The notes: generated from the letters alone by a model not told the origin. A stretch of 64,000 bases of DNA from DUPU01 sp050952465 (GCA_050952465.1 JBMNKZ010000008.1:1-64000), one strand, 5' to 3'. Counted from the stretch's first letter, positions 25,283 through 33,875 are shown. Made by a program: numbers and translations.

Positions 25283-25822
25283 ATGGAGTTAATTAATACT
25301 TATCCGCTACTGGCGTATTTATTTATTTTCTTTGCCAGAGTAATTGATGTATCTTTGGATGTATTCAGATTATTAATGCTTACTCGGGGATATGCCATTC
25401 CTGCGGCAATAATTGGATTTGTAGAAGTAAGCATATTTGTCGTCGCCCTGGGTGCGGTTTTTTCCGGTGGTTTTACTGATTATATAAAAATAATTGCTTA
25501 TGCCGGGGGATTTGCTACCGGTAATCTAGTGGGTATTAAGATTGAGGAGTATATGGCTGTTGGTTATATAGTAGTGCAGATGTTTCCTAACGAAGAACAA
25601 GGCGGTCGGTTGAGGGATTTATTAAGAGCAAATGATTATGGTGTCACTGCCATTCCGGGTGAAGGAAAGTGGGGACCAAGGGAAATCCTGGTCGCTACCA
25701 TCAAACGAAAAGACTTAAAGGATATCATTAATATTATGAACCAGGTAGCCCCGGATATTTTCTATAATACATCTGATATTCGAGCTATTCACGGGGGCAT
25801 CTTCCCCCGAAAAAGAGTCTAG
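25283..25822 (+). CDS. DUF2179/DUF5698 membrane protein (UPF0316)
   Basis: A 179-residue protein with three hydrophobic segments in the first 85 residues (DUF5698: ARVIDVSLDVFRLLMLTRG) and a cytoplasmic DUF2179 domain (about 95-175, GVTAIPGEGKWGPREILVATIKRKD). DUF2179 is found in YitT-type proteins and is thought to bind a small ligand. Function unknown. ATG has AAGGAGAG. It is monocistronic, followed by the lysine riboswitch promoter. Confidence 0.88.
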   Translation: MELINTYPLLAYLFIFFARVIDVSLDVFRLLMLTRGYAIPAAIIGFVEVSIFVVALGAVFSGGFTDYIKIIAYAGGFATGNLVGIKIEEYMAVGYIVVQMFPNEEQGGRLRDLLRANDYGVTAIPGEGKWGPREILVATIKRKDLKDIINIMNQVAPDIFYNTSDIRAIHGGIFPRKRV

Positions 25823-25850
25823 GGTTTTAAATGAAAAGCATAAATCCCTA

Positions 25851-25879
25851 TTGACTTTTGGGCTTGTTTTTAGGATAAT
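25851..25879 (+). promoter_or_regulatory. Sigma-A promoter of the lysine riboswitch-lysA transcript
   Basis: TTGACT (25851-25856), 17-base spacer, GATAAT (25874-25879). Start of RNA about 25886, just ahead of the aptamer. Confidence 0.75.
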
Positions 25880-25900
25880 AGGTTTTAAATTAATATTTAT

Positions 25901-26060
25901 GATAGAGGTGCGGGTATTATAAGTACGTGTTCGGAGCAGGCTGGCCATGATGGATACGGAAAGGAATAACCGCCGAAGTGTAAGTAAGAAGCCACTTACT
26001 TATGCTGGGGCTGCATTAAATAAGTGCAGTACTGTCACCTTTCTTAGGTGGAGAGCTATC
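25901..26060 (+). promoter_or_regulatory. Lysine riboswitch (L box)
   Basis: P1 pairs GATAG (25901-25905) with CTATC (26056-26060). The conserved blocks AGAGGTGCG, GCCGAAG, GCTGGGGCTGCA, CTGTCACC and GGTGGAGAGCTATC appear in L-box order. It lies directly before lysA and is followed by an intrinsic terminator. This indicates transcription termination when lysine is high. Confidence 0.95.
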
Positions 26061-26093
26061 TGACCAAGTAACTGAAATAGGGATATTTTCAGG

Positions 26094-26124
26094 CGGTTAT
26101 GATTTGCTCATAATCGTTTTTTTA
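26094..26124 (+). terminator. Riboswitch-controlled terminator before lysA
   Basis: Nine-base stem (26094-26102 with 26108-26116, one G-T pair), 5-base loop, then eight T. It is the expression platform of the L box. Confidence 0.88.
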
Positions 26125-26164
26125 TTTCATAATAAACAAGATCATATTTTCGGGAGGATAAATT

Positions 26165-27418
26165 ATGGCAGTGAAAAAAATACCTTTTACAAAAGAACAG
26201 TTGGAAACGATTATCAGCGAGTTTGGTAGTCCTTTTCATATCTATGTGGAACAGGATATCAGAGATAATGCCCGGAGGCTGAAGCAGGCTTTTTCTTGGG
26301 CACCTCGTTTTAAAGAGCATTTTGCCGTTAAAGCTACCCCCAATCCTTATATTTTGAAACTGTTAAAAGAAGAAGGGTTTGGGGCAGATTGCAGTTCTTT
26401 TTCCGAGTTGGTTTTAGCGGAGAAGGCCGGAATTAAGAATGAGGATATTATCCTTTCTTCAAATAATACCCCGGCAGAGGAGTTTCAAAAAGCCCTGGAA
26501 TTAGGAGCCATTATTAATTTGGACGATTTAAGCCATATTGAGTTCCTGGAAAAGCAGGCCGGATTTCCTAATCTAATTTCTTTTCGTTACAATCCCGGAT
26601 CTTTACGGGAAGGCGGAAATGCTATTATCGGAAAACCTGAGGAGGCCAAGTACGGTCTTACCAGGGAGCAGATTTTCACGGCTTTTGAGATCATGAAGAA
26701 AAAGGGTGCAACACGGTTCGGGTTGCATACCATGGTAATATCCAATGAGTTAGATCCCAACTATTTTATTGAAACTGCCAAAATGATGTTTGATCTGGTG
26801 GTAGAAATTTATCAAAGGTTAAACATTAAGGTTGAATACGTAAATATGGGAGGCGGCATAGGTATTCCTTATCTGCCCGAGGAAGAACCGGTGGATTTGG
26901 AATATGTAGGAGAAGGTATCAGGAAGTCCTATGAAGAGAAAATTGTTGCCCATGGCTTAGGGCCCATTACCATTGCGATGGAGAGCGGAAGAATGATTAC
27001 CGGGCCTTACGGTTATCTTGTGGCTAAGGTAGTGCATAAAAAGGAAATCTATCGGAATTATGTAGGTTTGGATGCTTGCATGGCCGATCTAATGAGGCCG
27101 GGGATTTATGGAGCTTACCATCATATTACCGTGGCCGGGAAAGAAGATTGGCCTCATGATCATGTTTATGATGTGACGGGTTCCTTATGCGAAAATAATG
27201 ATAAATTCGCCATTGGTCGGGCTCTGCCCAGGATAGATATCGGTGATATTGTGGTGATTCATGATACAGGAGCCCATGGTCATGCTATGGGATTCAATTA
27301 TAACGGAAAACTCCGTTCGGCAGAATTATTGTTAAAGCCGGATGGCAGTGTCGAGATGATTCGACGGGCAGAAACATTGGAAGACTATTTCGCTACATTG
27401 GATTTTTCCAGACTATAA
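26165..27418 (+). CDS. lysA: Diaminopimelate decarboxylase
   Basis: A PLP enzyme that decarboxylates meso-diaminopimelate to lysine, 417 residues, fold-III group. The PLP lysine is K56 (HFAVKATPNP), followed by CSSFSEL. The phosphate loop GGGIGIPY is near 235 and the active-site Cys block DVTGSLCENNDKF near 344. A related enzyme such as carboxynorspermidine decarboxylase is possible from the fold alone, but control by a lysine riboswitch strongly supports LysA. The ribosome site is GGGAGGA. It is monocistronic, ended by a bidirectional terminator shared with the convergent gene. Confidence 0.93.
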   Translation: MAVKKIPFTKEQLETIISEFGSPFHIYVEQDIRDNARRLKQAFSWAPRFKEHFAVKATPNPYILKLLKEEGFGADCSSFSELVLAEKAGIKNEDIILSSNNTPAEEFQKALELGAIINLDDLSHIEFLEKQAGFPNLISFRYNPGSLREGGNAIIGKPEEAKYGLTREQIFTAFEIMKKKGATRFGLHTMVISNELDPNYFIETAKMMFDLVVEIYQRLNIKVEYVNMGGGIGIPYLPEEEPVDLEYVGEGIRKSYEEKIVAHGLGPITIAMESGRMITGPYGYLVAKVVHKKEIYRNYVGLDACMADLMRPGIYGAYHHITVAGKEDWPHDHVYDVTGSLCENNDKFAIGRALPRIDIGDIVVIHDTGAHGHAMGFNYNGKLRSAELLLKPDGSVEMIRRAETLEDYFATLDFSRL

Positions 27419-27448
27419 AAAAACCCCCCTCTTGGGGGGATTTTTTTA
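27417..27448. terminator. Bidirectional terminator between lysA and the UPF0182 gene
   Basis: C6 (27424-27429), loop TCTT, G6 (27434-27439), with A-run before and T7 after, so it works in both directions. Confidence 0.9.
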
Positions 27449-30223
27449 TAGCTCTTTAATCTCTTCTTCCAATTCTAAGATCTGTTTTCTCAACTCTTCC
27501 AACTTTTTCAAAATTTCTTTCTTAGGTTCTATTACCTGTGGCTGGTCAATATCAGGGGTTTCACCGGGTTCTTCTCCGGGGCCTGGTTCTTTTACCTCTG
27601 TTGTTTCCGTTTTCTCAGGCACCCCCCGTTTCCCAAAGAATTCTGCAATGGCTTTATCCAGAGACTTTGTTTCCACCATTATTATTTTTCTATCCACAGC
27701 AAAGACAATGGCTTGCATTTGAGGTATAGATGCTCCTTGCTTTTCAGCTCTGATATAAATTGGTTCTACATAGATAAATCCTCCCTCTATGGGTACCACC
27801 ATCAAATTCCCCCGGATCACTTGGGAGCCGCCTTGTCCCCATAAGGTTAATTTCCCCGCTATGGTAGTATCTTGGTCGATCATACTGTCAATCATTAATG
27901 GCCCTTGAATTTCTATATTTTTAGGTAGTTGGTAAAGGATCAGTTCCCCGTAGTTGTCACCGTCATTTCTTGCAGCCAAAAAGGCCACCATGTTATTTCG
28001 GTGTTGTTCCTCACGACTGGCCGGGGTAAAGGGAAGGGTTAAAACAAATTCACTTTCCTCTTCTTCCGGTAGTTTCATGACCGTGTAATAGGCTTCCATA
28101 TTATTGGTACCGGTTTCATCCACCTTTTTCGCAATATCCCAGGTATCTTCCCGATTATAAAAAACAGCAGGGTTACTGACATGAAAGTTTATTAGAATTC
28201 GGCTTTGAATATTAAATAAATCTTCCGGATAACGAATATGCTCTATTAAGTCTGTAGGCATTTCCTCCTTATCCTTAAAAACTCCTGGGAAAATGGCGGA
28301 AACTGTTTTCAGGATCGGATCGTCTTCATCAAAAACATAAAAATTTACCGTGCCATGATAAGGGTCAATAACCACCTTAACTGAGTTTCTGATATAATTA
28401 ACATCCCCTATTGGAGAGGAATAAGGATATCTATTGGAATATGAATAGGCGTCCAGCATCCAATAAAGCTTGCCGTCGGCTCCCGCTACAATATAAGGAT
28501 CGCTGTCATATTTTAAATAAGGCATCAGCGTGCTAACTCGTTCCATAATATTTCGCTTCATGAGTAGTTTGCTGTCCGGGGTGATCTCCCGGGCAATATA
28601 AAAGCGAAAAGTATTAAAATAGGCACTAAGGAAAAGTTTATTTAGGCCGGTCATTTTAAGACCGGTAGAGCCTTGATAAACGTTTTCAGCATTACTCTCA
28701 CCGACGGGATAGTCAAACTCCTTGGCCAAGGTATTGCCAATGACATAGCCATACGTATTATCATTGGTTAATTCACCAAAGTAAATTCTCGGTTCCTTAA
28801 TGTCAATGCCTGTGACTTCCGAATGGGGAGGAACGTCTTTCACAATCAACCGGGCGTAGCCGGAATCATCAATCTCATTGGCATAAGTAGCACTGACCCC
28901 ATAGCCGTGGGTATATTTCATAGTTAGATTGACAAAGGTGCCTGCTCCCTCTGTTAAAGATTTTTCCGAAATTTCCCGGGGGGCCAAAAGAACCTGGCGG
29001 TATCTGCCGTCTAATTGATATCGATCAATGTCGATATTATTAAATTGATAATAATATCTTAATCCTTGGTTCTGGGAAAGAACTGTTTTTAAGGGAATCG
29101 GGTCGTTCAATCGGATATTTTCAATAGTTGATTTATTATTCTGGATATCTTCCCAGGTAATCTTCTCTGTTCCGGGGTAATCTTTCACAATGATATCATC
29201 AATTCCGTAAGCCATTCTGGTGTATTTTATTTCTCGCTCAATATATGGTTTTTCCCGAACATATTCATTATTGCTTACTGTATATTGGACAACCCCGTGG
29301 ATTGCTGTACCGATTAAACTAACAAGAAGATAAACTAAAATAGGTCTGGTAATGAGCCGGTGGTCGTCTTTATAAGAAAAAAGAAATGCAGCGAAAGCGC
29401 ATAACATTGCCAAGATAGTTAAGGTAATGGATAAAGGAATAGTCACATGAATATCTGTGTAGCCTGCTCCATAAGTATATCCTGTTTGGGCGTAAAGGAT
29501 GGCGTACATAGATAGCAGTTTTTTCAGTCCGTAAAGAATAAATAAAACACCAATCAAACCGGACCAAAAACGGCGAATGCTTCTAGGAATAACGACGCTG
29601 CCCTTCTTTAAAACATTCCCTCTTAACTTAATTAATCCCGTAAAAGTAAAGAGAAATAAACTGGCAATAAAAATTAAAGTCAGGGGTGAAATTAAAGAAT
29701 TTAGGACAAAATTATAAAAAGGCACGCGAAAAATATAGAAAGAGATATCTTTATTAAAAACAGGATCGGTAATATTAAAATTAGTGGAGTTAATAAATTG
29801 CAGTGCCTTCATCCAGCCGCCAGCTACCATTTGCAAGGAAAGCATGATACTGAACAGGGCACTAACGATCACGATGATAGGAATTACTTTTTTGCTGCTG
29901 ATGGGAGTAACATTAATTGTTTCCATTGATTCCGCATCTCTCACAATGTGAAAAGGAAAACGTCGCCAAAAACCTGGGTTTTCATGTTCGGCTCGCTGAA
30001 AAGTTTTAAAGGCAATGAAGCCCAGGCCGGAAAGAATTAGGAAAAAGATTAAAAATGAGACGACTCCAATTGATAATTTGGCGATGATAGGCGTGGTAAA
30101 CAGTTTGCTATAACCTAAGTCACTAAACCACATGTAATTGACATAGAAACCAGAACAAGCTTTGATAAGAATAATGATAAAAAATAAAGCGGAGAGGATA
30201 TGGAAAAACCTTACTTTCTTCAT
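27446..30223 (-). CDS. UPF0182 family large membrane protein
   Basis: A 925-residue protein with seven hydrophobic segments in the first ~330 residues, then a large extracytoplasmic region (about 335-870) and an acidic, coiled-coil C-terminus (about 875-925) rich in Pro, Glu and Lys. The overall architecture and blocks such as NFHVSNPAVFYNREDTWDIAKK and MPYLKYDSDPYIV match UPF0182 (COG1615), widespread in Actinobacteria, Cyanobacteria and Clostridia. Function is unknown. It is monocistronic and on the opposite strand to its neighbours. Confidence 0.92.
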   Translation of the reverse strand: MKKVRFFHILSALFFIIILIKACSGFYVNYMWFSDLGYSKLFTTPIIAKLSIGVVSFLIFFLILSGLGFIAFKTFQRAEHENPGFWRRFPFHIVRDAESMETINVTPISSKKVIPIIVIVSALFSIMLSLQMVAGGWMKALQFINSTNFNITDPVFNKDISFYIFRVPFYNFVLNSLISPLTLIFIASLFLFTFTGLIKLRGNVLKKGSVVIPRSIRRFWSGLIGVLFILYGLKKLLSMYAILYAQTGYTYGAGYTDIHVTIPLSITLTILAMLCAFAAFLFSYKDDHRLITRPILVYLLVSLIGTAIHGVVQYTVSNNEYVREKPYIEREIKYTRMAYGIDDIIVKDYPGTEKITWEDIQNNKSTIENIRLNDPIPLKTVLSQNQGLRYYYQFNNIDIDRYQLDGRYRQVLLAPREISEKSLTEGAGTFVNLTMKYTHGYGVSATYANEIDDSGYARLIVKDVPPHSEVTGIDIKEPRIYFGELTNDNTYGYVIGNTLAKEFDYPVGESNAENVYQGSTGLKMTGLNKLFLSAYFNTFRFYIAREITPDSKLLMKRNIMERVSTLMPYLKYDSDPYIVAGADGKLYWMLDAYSYSNRYPYSSPIGDVNYIRNSVKVVIDPYHGTVNFYVFDEDDPILKTVSAIFPGVFKDKEEMPTDLIEHIRYPEDLFNIQSRILINFHVSNPAVFYNREDTWDIAKKVDETGTNNMEAYYTVMKLPEEEESEFVLTLPFTPASREEQHRNNMVAFLAARNDGDNYGELILYQLPKNIEIQGPLMIDSMIDQDTTIAGKLTLWGQGGSQVIRGNLMVVPIEGGFIYVEPIYIRAEKQGASIPQMQAIVFAVDRKIIMVETKSLDKAIAEFFGKRGVPEKTETTEVKEPGPGEEPGETPDIDQPQVIEPKKEILKKLEELRKQILELEEEIKEL

Positions 30224-30465
30224 TGAACTATCTATTCCTCCTAAAATTTTTTATAGACTTTTTATCCGATAGCTAATAGCAAAACTCCCGTATTTTAATT
30301 CCCCGAATACTCCTGATTTACCTTTAATTATAACACAATGGCGAAAAATTTTTCGGTTGAAGAAAAATTTTCTCTTAGCTTTACTTTAAAGAAAATTTAA
30401 ATTGGAAGGAAAAGTAAAGGGCTTGTCGAATTAAAATAAAAACTCAAATTTAGGGGTTTTGTATA

Positions 30466-31875
30466 ATGAACACTTTGGTATCCCTTCATGAGATCATTCA
30501 GGATGTTTCCACATTGGATTTGGAAAAATGCCTAGCAAATATTGTGCACAATGCTATAACCTTAATAGATGCCCCCTTTGCTGCTGTATTTATTAAGCAG
30601 GGGGGAGTATTAAAATTAAAATCATGGGTGGGAGCGCATGTTTCCCCTTGTAATTTGTTTTTAACTACTCCAGGAAATATTGTAAAAGAGGTTATTAGTC
30701 AAAATAAGGTCATTTTGCTTCAAGATGTAAGTAAAGTAGATAAAATACTTCCCCTGGTTCCTGCCAGCCGTTCTGTTTTGGCGGTTCCCTTAAAAATCAA
30801 TGATACGATTATTGGTGTATTATTGATCGAGTCGCCCCGCGCCAATGCTTTTAGTCAAGGGGATCGAGACCAGGTGGTACGGTTTGCTTCCCTTGCCGCC
30901 ATTGCCATTAGTAATGCTGATTTATTTCGTAAACTGGAAGAAAAAAATCGGGAGATCCTTTTGATTAATGAAATGAGTTCTGCTTTACAAAAATGCAACA
31001 ATATCAGGGAAGCTTTAGAAGTAGCTGTTAAGTATGGAGCCAAGCTTTTTCCACTTGCTGATGGGATATTCTTTGTGCCCAGGAAAGATAGCCATACAAA
31101 AGAGGAATTGGTCTCATGGGGAAATTTATCGGAGAAAAAGGCAATAAAAATAATAAGCCTATCGAACAATAAATTTTCTAATCCTTTAATTGCCCGTAAT
31201 GAGAATTTAGGAATGCTTTACCTAAATAAGAAAAATGGTTCCGGTGTTCCCGATCAGCTTTTGGATGATTCCTCAAGGGGGCTGGTGACTACTTTTACTG
31301 ACCAGATTTCTTTAGCTCTGGATAACTTAAAGTTAAGGGAGACCCTTACCTATCAGGCTTTACGTGATTCTCTCACCGGACTTTATAACCGGCGTTTTAT
31401 GGAAGAATTTCTGGAAAGGGAATTAAGCAGAGCCAAACGAAAGAATAAGACCATCGTTTTAATGATGCTGGATATTGATTATTTTAAAGAGGTAAACGAT
31501 ACCTATGGTCATAAAGCAGGGGATAAGGTATTAATCGAGTTAAGCAAAATTTTACGTTCCTATATAAGAAAAGGTGATATTGCTTGTCGTTATGGGGGAG
31601 AAGAATTTCTCATCATTTTACCGGACATAGATATATCTGTTGCTTATAAAAGGGCTGAAAAGATTAGAAGGGCTATTAAAAACCGCAGCATAAAATTTGA
31701 GGGCAAACATTTAGATCCCATCACTGTTTCTTTAGGGTTAGTGGCTTATCCGACCCATGGTAAAACATCCCATAAGTTGCTCATGGAGGCGGATAAATTT
31801 TTATACCAAGCAAAAATGGCCGGCCGGGATCGAATCAGCCTAGGGTGTTTAGATGAATGTCTTAGTTATACTTGA
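30466..31875 (+). CDS. GAF-GAF-GGDEF diguanylate cyclase
   Basis: A soluble protein of 469 residues: first GAF (about 10-150), a second, more divergent GAF (about 165-290), and GGDEF (about 298-460). The catalytic GGEEF (377-381) and DIDYFKEVNDTYGH (336-349) are intact. The inhibitory RxxD site (R368-K-G-D371) lies five residues before GGEEF, so product feedback is expected. Guanine-contacting Asp in ND is kept, which argues for c-di-GMP rather than cGAMP (Hypr) activity. It lies about 1 kb before the tandem GEMM riboswitches of the pilus locus. The ribosome site is weak. Confidence 0.93.
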   Translation: MNTLVSLHEIIQDVSTLDLEKCLANIVHNAITLIDAPFAAVFIKQGGVLKLKSWVGAHVSPCNLFLTTPGNIVKEVISQNKVILLQDVSKVDKILPLVPASRSVLAVPLKINDTIIGVLLIESPRANAFSQGDRDQVVRFASLAAIAISNADLFRKLEEKNREILLINEMSSALQKCNNIREALEVAVKYGAKLFPLADGIFFVPRKDSHTKEELVSWGNLSEKKAIKIISLSNNKFSNPLIARNENLGMLYLNKKNGSGVPDQLLDDSSRGLVTTFTDQISLALDNLKLRETLTYQALRDSLTGLYNRRFMEEFLERELSRAKRKNKTIVLMMLDIDYFKEVNDTYGHKAGDKVLIELSKILRSYIRKGDIACRYGGEEFLIILPDIDISVAYKRAEKIRRAIKNRSIKFEGKHLDPITVSLGLVAYPTHGKTSHKLLMEADKFLYQAKMAGRDRISLGCLDECLSYT

Positions 31876-31893
31876 TCTAAATATTGGACTATA

Positions 31894-31930
31894 AAAAGGG
31901 TTTCAGCATTTGAGCTGAAACCCTTTTGGT
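31894..31930. terminator. Bidirectional terminator between the cyclase and CAP genes
   Basis: Fourteen-base stem (31894-31907 with 31914-31927), loop ATTTGA, with A-run before and T-run after. Confidence 0.92.
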
Positions 31931-31954
31931 AAATTGCCTGTCATGCAATTGAAA

Positions 31955-32674
31955 TTAACCAATAAAATGTTGTGTGAACATCTTACCGTATTTACCCCCG
32001 TCAATAATTCCGATGCCGATATGAGTGAAGTTTTTATTCAAAATATTCGCTCGGTGTCCGGGGCTATTCATTAAGCCGTTGTGCGCACCATCTACTGTTT
32101 GATGACCGGCCAGATTTTCTCCGGCGGTTTTATAGGTGATGCCTTGGCTTTTAATTAAATCGAAGGGTGAGCCGTAAGTGGGAGATTGATGGGCAAAATA
32201 ATTCTTATCAATCATATCCTGACTCTTCATTCTAGCTGTTTTCACTAAACGCATGTCAACTTTTAATGCAGGGAGACCTGCAGCAATTCTTTCTGCATTA
32301 ACCAGGTCAACCATTTTCTGCTCATCGGCAGTTAATCCTTGGGTTGGTGCCGGAGTCGGCTGTGGAGCAGGAGTTGGTGCCGGGTTAGGAGCAGGAGTTG
32401 GTTTCGGCTCGGGAGCCGGTGCCGGAGTCGGCTGAGGATTAGGTTTCAGAACATTGCTGTCGGCAGGTTTCACGTTAACATATTTGCCTAGCCAAGAGTT
32501 GTTTTTCAGCAATGTTTCCCACTGGTTAGCATTTACTGTTTGATACTTAATGGTCGGGGTACATGCGTTTTTTTCGGTAGTACCGGTTTCTGCGGCCCAT
32601 GCCATGGTGGAAAACAGCATAGTAAACACCATGAGCAAGCACACAAGCAGGCCTAGACGAGATAATTTTTTCAT
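31955..32674 (-). CDS. Secreted CAP-domain (SCP/YkwD-like) protein
   Basis: An exported protein of 239 residues with a signal peptide (about 1-27, cleaving after AWA). It has a short domain, a Pro/Ala/Thr-rich linker (about 77-112) of PAP-type repeats likely spanning the wall, and a C-terminal CAP domain (about 118-238). The CAP motifs HQSP, AGENLAGH and NSPGHRANIL are present. YkwD-type proteins are common in spore-formers. The activity is unknown and proposed roles include wall or spore-coat functions. GAGGAATAATC precedes ATG. It is divergent from the pilus locus. Confidence 0.92.
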   Translation of the reverse strand: MKKLSRLGLLVCLLMVFTMLFSTMAWAAETGTTEKNACTPTIKYQTVNANQWETLLKNNSWLGKYVNVKPADSNVLKPNPQPTPAPAPEPKPTPAPNPAPTPAPQPTPAPTQGLTADEQKMVDLVNAERIAAGLPALKVDMRLVKTARMKSQDMIDKNYFAHQSPTYGSPFDLIKSQGITYKTAGENLAGHQTVDGAHNGLMNSPGHRANILNKNFTHIGIGIIDGGKYGKMFTQHFIG

Positions 32675-32906
32675 TGATTATTCCTCCATTCTTTTCCTCT
32701 TGTGTTATTTTTTCGCAAAATTAATGTGCAGAAAAATTATGTTTATTATCTTACTATACTTTCTCCAAAATTTCTTTAAGTAATTTTTCCCAAAGGTATT
32801 TACAAATTTCCAATTCTATGCTAAGATACACGTAAATAACCTAAATATTTACTTTACATGAAATAATTTTATTATTTCTGCATTCTATTTACTGTTTTTG
32901 ACAAAT

Positions 32907-32998
32907 ACATTCCGATAATAGCAAACCCGGTGAAAGCCGGGGACGCAAAGCTACGGGCCTAAGGTCAAAGACTAAGGTCGCCGGGTTGCCGAAGATGT
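32907..32998 (+). promoter_or_regulatory. GEMM-I cyclic dinucleotide riboswitch, first of tandem pair
   Basis: Closing stem ACAT/ATGT (32907-32910, 32995-32998). It has GCAAACC, a GAAA tetraloop, GGGACGCAAAGCT, the CCTAAGG tetraloop receptor and GCCGGGTTGCCG in the GEMM-I order. The base before GCAAACC that I align with Vc2 position 20 is A (AATAGCAAA), as in cGAMP-responsive GEMM-Ib, not the G of c-di-GMP switches. A terminator follows at 33030-33062. Confidence 0.92.
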
Positions 32999-33029
32999 CT
33001 AATATACGTTTATTTTACGTAGCATATTA

Positions 33030-33062
33030 GCTCTGTTTGGTAACCCCAAATAGAGCTTTTTT
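33030..33062 (+). terminator. Expression-platform terminator of the first GEMM riboswitch
   Basis: Eleven-base stem (33030-33040 with 33046-33056, one G-T pair), loop TAACC, then TTTTTT. No ORF lies between this terminator and the next aptamer. Confidence 0.88.
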
Positions 33063-33220
33063 ATATTATCATCCTGTGCCATCTTGATATTTGAAACTTC
33101 GAAAAAATACGGGCTTCTAATTCCGCGCTCAGGATGACATCTTATGACTGAACACTTGAGTTAGCAAGAAAAACATAAAATTAAGGCTAAAAGAATCAGG
33201 ACAATTAAAAATTAAAGAAA
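33061..33220. other. Non-coding spacer between the two riboswitches
   Basis: About 160 bases without a gene. An 8-base dyad TCATCCTG (33069-33076) / CAGGATGA (33130-33137) could form a long hairpin. I see no second promoter with a good match. Confidence 0.4.
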
Positions 33221-33312
33221 ACATACCGATAATGGCAAACCCGGCGAAAGCCGGGGACGCAAAGCTACGGGCCTAAGGTCAAAGACTAAGGTCGCCGGGT
33301 TACCGAAAATGT
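33221..33312 (+). promoter_or_regulatory. GEMM-I (c-di-GMP) riboswitch, second of tandem pair
   Basis: Nearly identical to the first from GCAAACC to GCCGGGTT, with the closing stem ACAT/ATGT. The base aligned with position 20 is G (AATGGCAAA), the c-di-GMP form. It is followed by a terminator and then the flp pilin genes, so it controls the pilus operon. Confidence 0.94.
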
Positions 33313-33341
33313 CTAGTGGCGCGTTCTTTTTACGCGTATTA

Positions 33342-33376
33342 GCTCTATTTGGTGACCCCAAATAGAGTTTTTTATT
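33342..33376 (+). terminator. Expression-platform terminator of the second GEMM riboswitch
   Basis: CTCTATTTGG / CCAAAATAGAG arms (one-base bulge) followed by TTTTTTATTT, about 45 bases before the first pilin. Confidence 0.82.
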
Positions 33377-33422
33377 TGGGAAAGTTAAAAAGGAGGTGCA
33401 GACTATCAATGTCCTAAAAAAT

Positions 33423-33572
33423 TTGATTCATGAGGAAACCGGTCAGGGAATGACAGAATATGCCCTATTGATCTTTTTTATAGCTTTGGCATTGATTGTA
33501 ACAGTGGCAGAAGTAGAGGGTAAGTTAGAGGCTTTGTTTAACAAAATTGTTTTAGCATTACCGTTAGTTTAA
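33423..33572 (+). CDS. flp: Flp-type pilin 1 (short, start unclear)
   Basis: The frame ending at TAA 33570-33572 encodes ETG-QGMTEYALLI, the Flp processing site (cleavage after Gly, Glu at +5, then Tyr), followed by a hydrophobic helix and a short C-terminus. From TTG 33423 it gives 49 residues. Upstream in frame there is no ATG/GTG before a TAA at 33387-33389. The good AAGGAGG (33391-33397) is 25 bases from the TTG but suits ATG 33410 or GTG 33397, which are one base out of frame. A lost base in the A-run 33417-33421 would explain this. It is either a recently damaged pilin or a sequencing slip. Confidence 0.72.
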   Translation: MIHEETGQGMTEYALLIFFIALALIVTVAEVEGKLEALFNKIVLALPLV

Positions 33573-33630
33573 TTTTAGGTTTTGAGGGTCTTTCAAAATA
33601 ATCAAAATAAAATGAAAAGGAGAAAAAAGA

Positions 33631-33816
33631 ATGATGAACATGGTAAAAAGATTGTGGAAAGAAGAAGAGGGTCAAGGAATGACGGAATACGGGTTGATTA
33701 TTGCTTTAGTATCAGTTGCTTTGATTGCAACAGTTGTACTATTTAAGGGCAAGCTAGTTGATATATTTAATGCCATCACCAATAACAGTGATTTGAATGA
33801 CGCTATAACTCCGTAA
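33631..33816 (+). CDS. flp: Flp-type pilin 2 (major pilin)
   Basis: A prepilin of 61 residues: a short charged leader ending EEEG, cleavage expected between Gly and QGMTEY, then a hydrophobic helix (GLIIALVSVALIATVVLF) that packs the pilus core, and a small C-terminal tail. Glu at +5 is present, needed for processing by the TadV/CpaA peptidase downstream. Ribosome site AAAAGGAG. It is the main structural subunit of the Tad pilus. The hairpin at 33845-33870 after it would reduce read-through and keep pilin mRNA in excess. Confidence 0.93.
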   Translation: MMNMVKRLWKEEEGQGMTEYGLIIALVSVALIATVVLFKGKLVDIFNAITNNSDLNDAITP

Positions 33817-33844
33817 AGTTATGCTTCTCTAACCTCCTTATATG

Positions 33845-33875
33845 GGCCCTACTTGAACCTGAGTAGGGCCTCTTT
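33845..33875 (+). terminator. Attenuator hairpin between pilin and assembly genes
   Basis: Nine-base perfect stem (33845-33853 with 33862-33870), 8-base loop, followed by TCTTT. The weak T-run suggests partial termination. Confidence 0.65.

Noticed and set aside
32335..32450. Short tandem repeats and a Gly/Val-rich + strand ORF
   Set aside because: They are the antisense of the Pro/Ala linker in the CAP-domain protein.
32881..33400. CRISPR-like direct repeat (two ~85-base near-identical segments)
   Set aside because: Only two copies, with riboswitch structure and terminators. They are GEMM aptamers, not CRISPR repeats.
33397..33425. GTG 33397 or ATG 33410 as the start of pilin 1
   Set aside because: On recounting the A-run (five A) both are out of frame with the pilin. 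Recorded as a finding instead.
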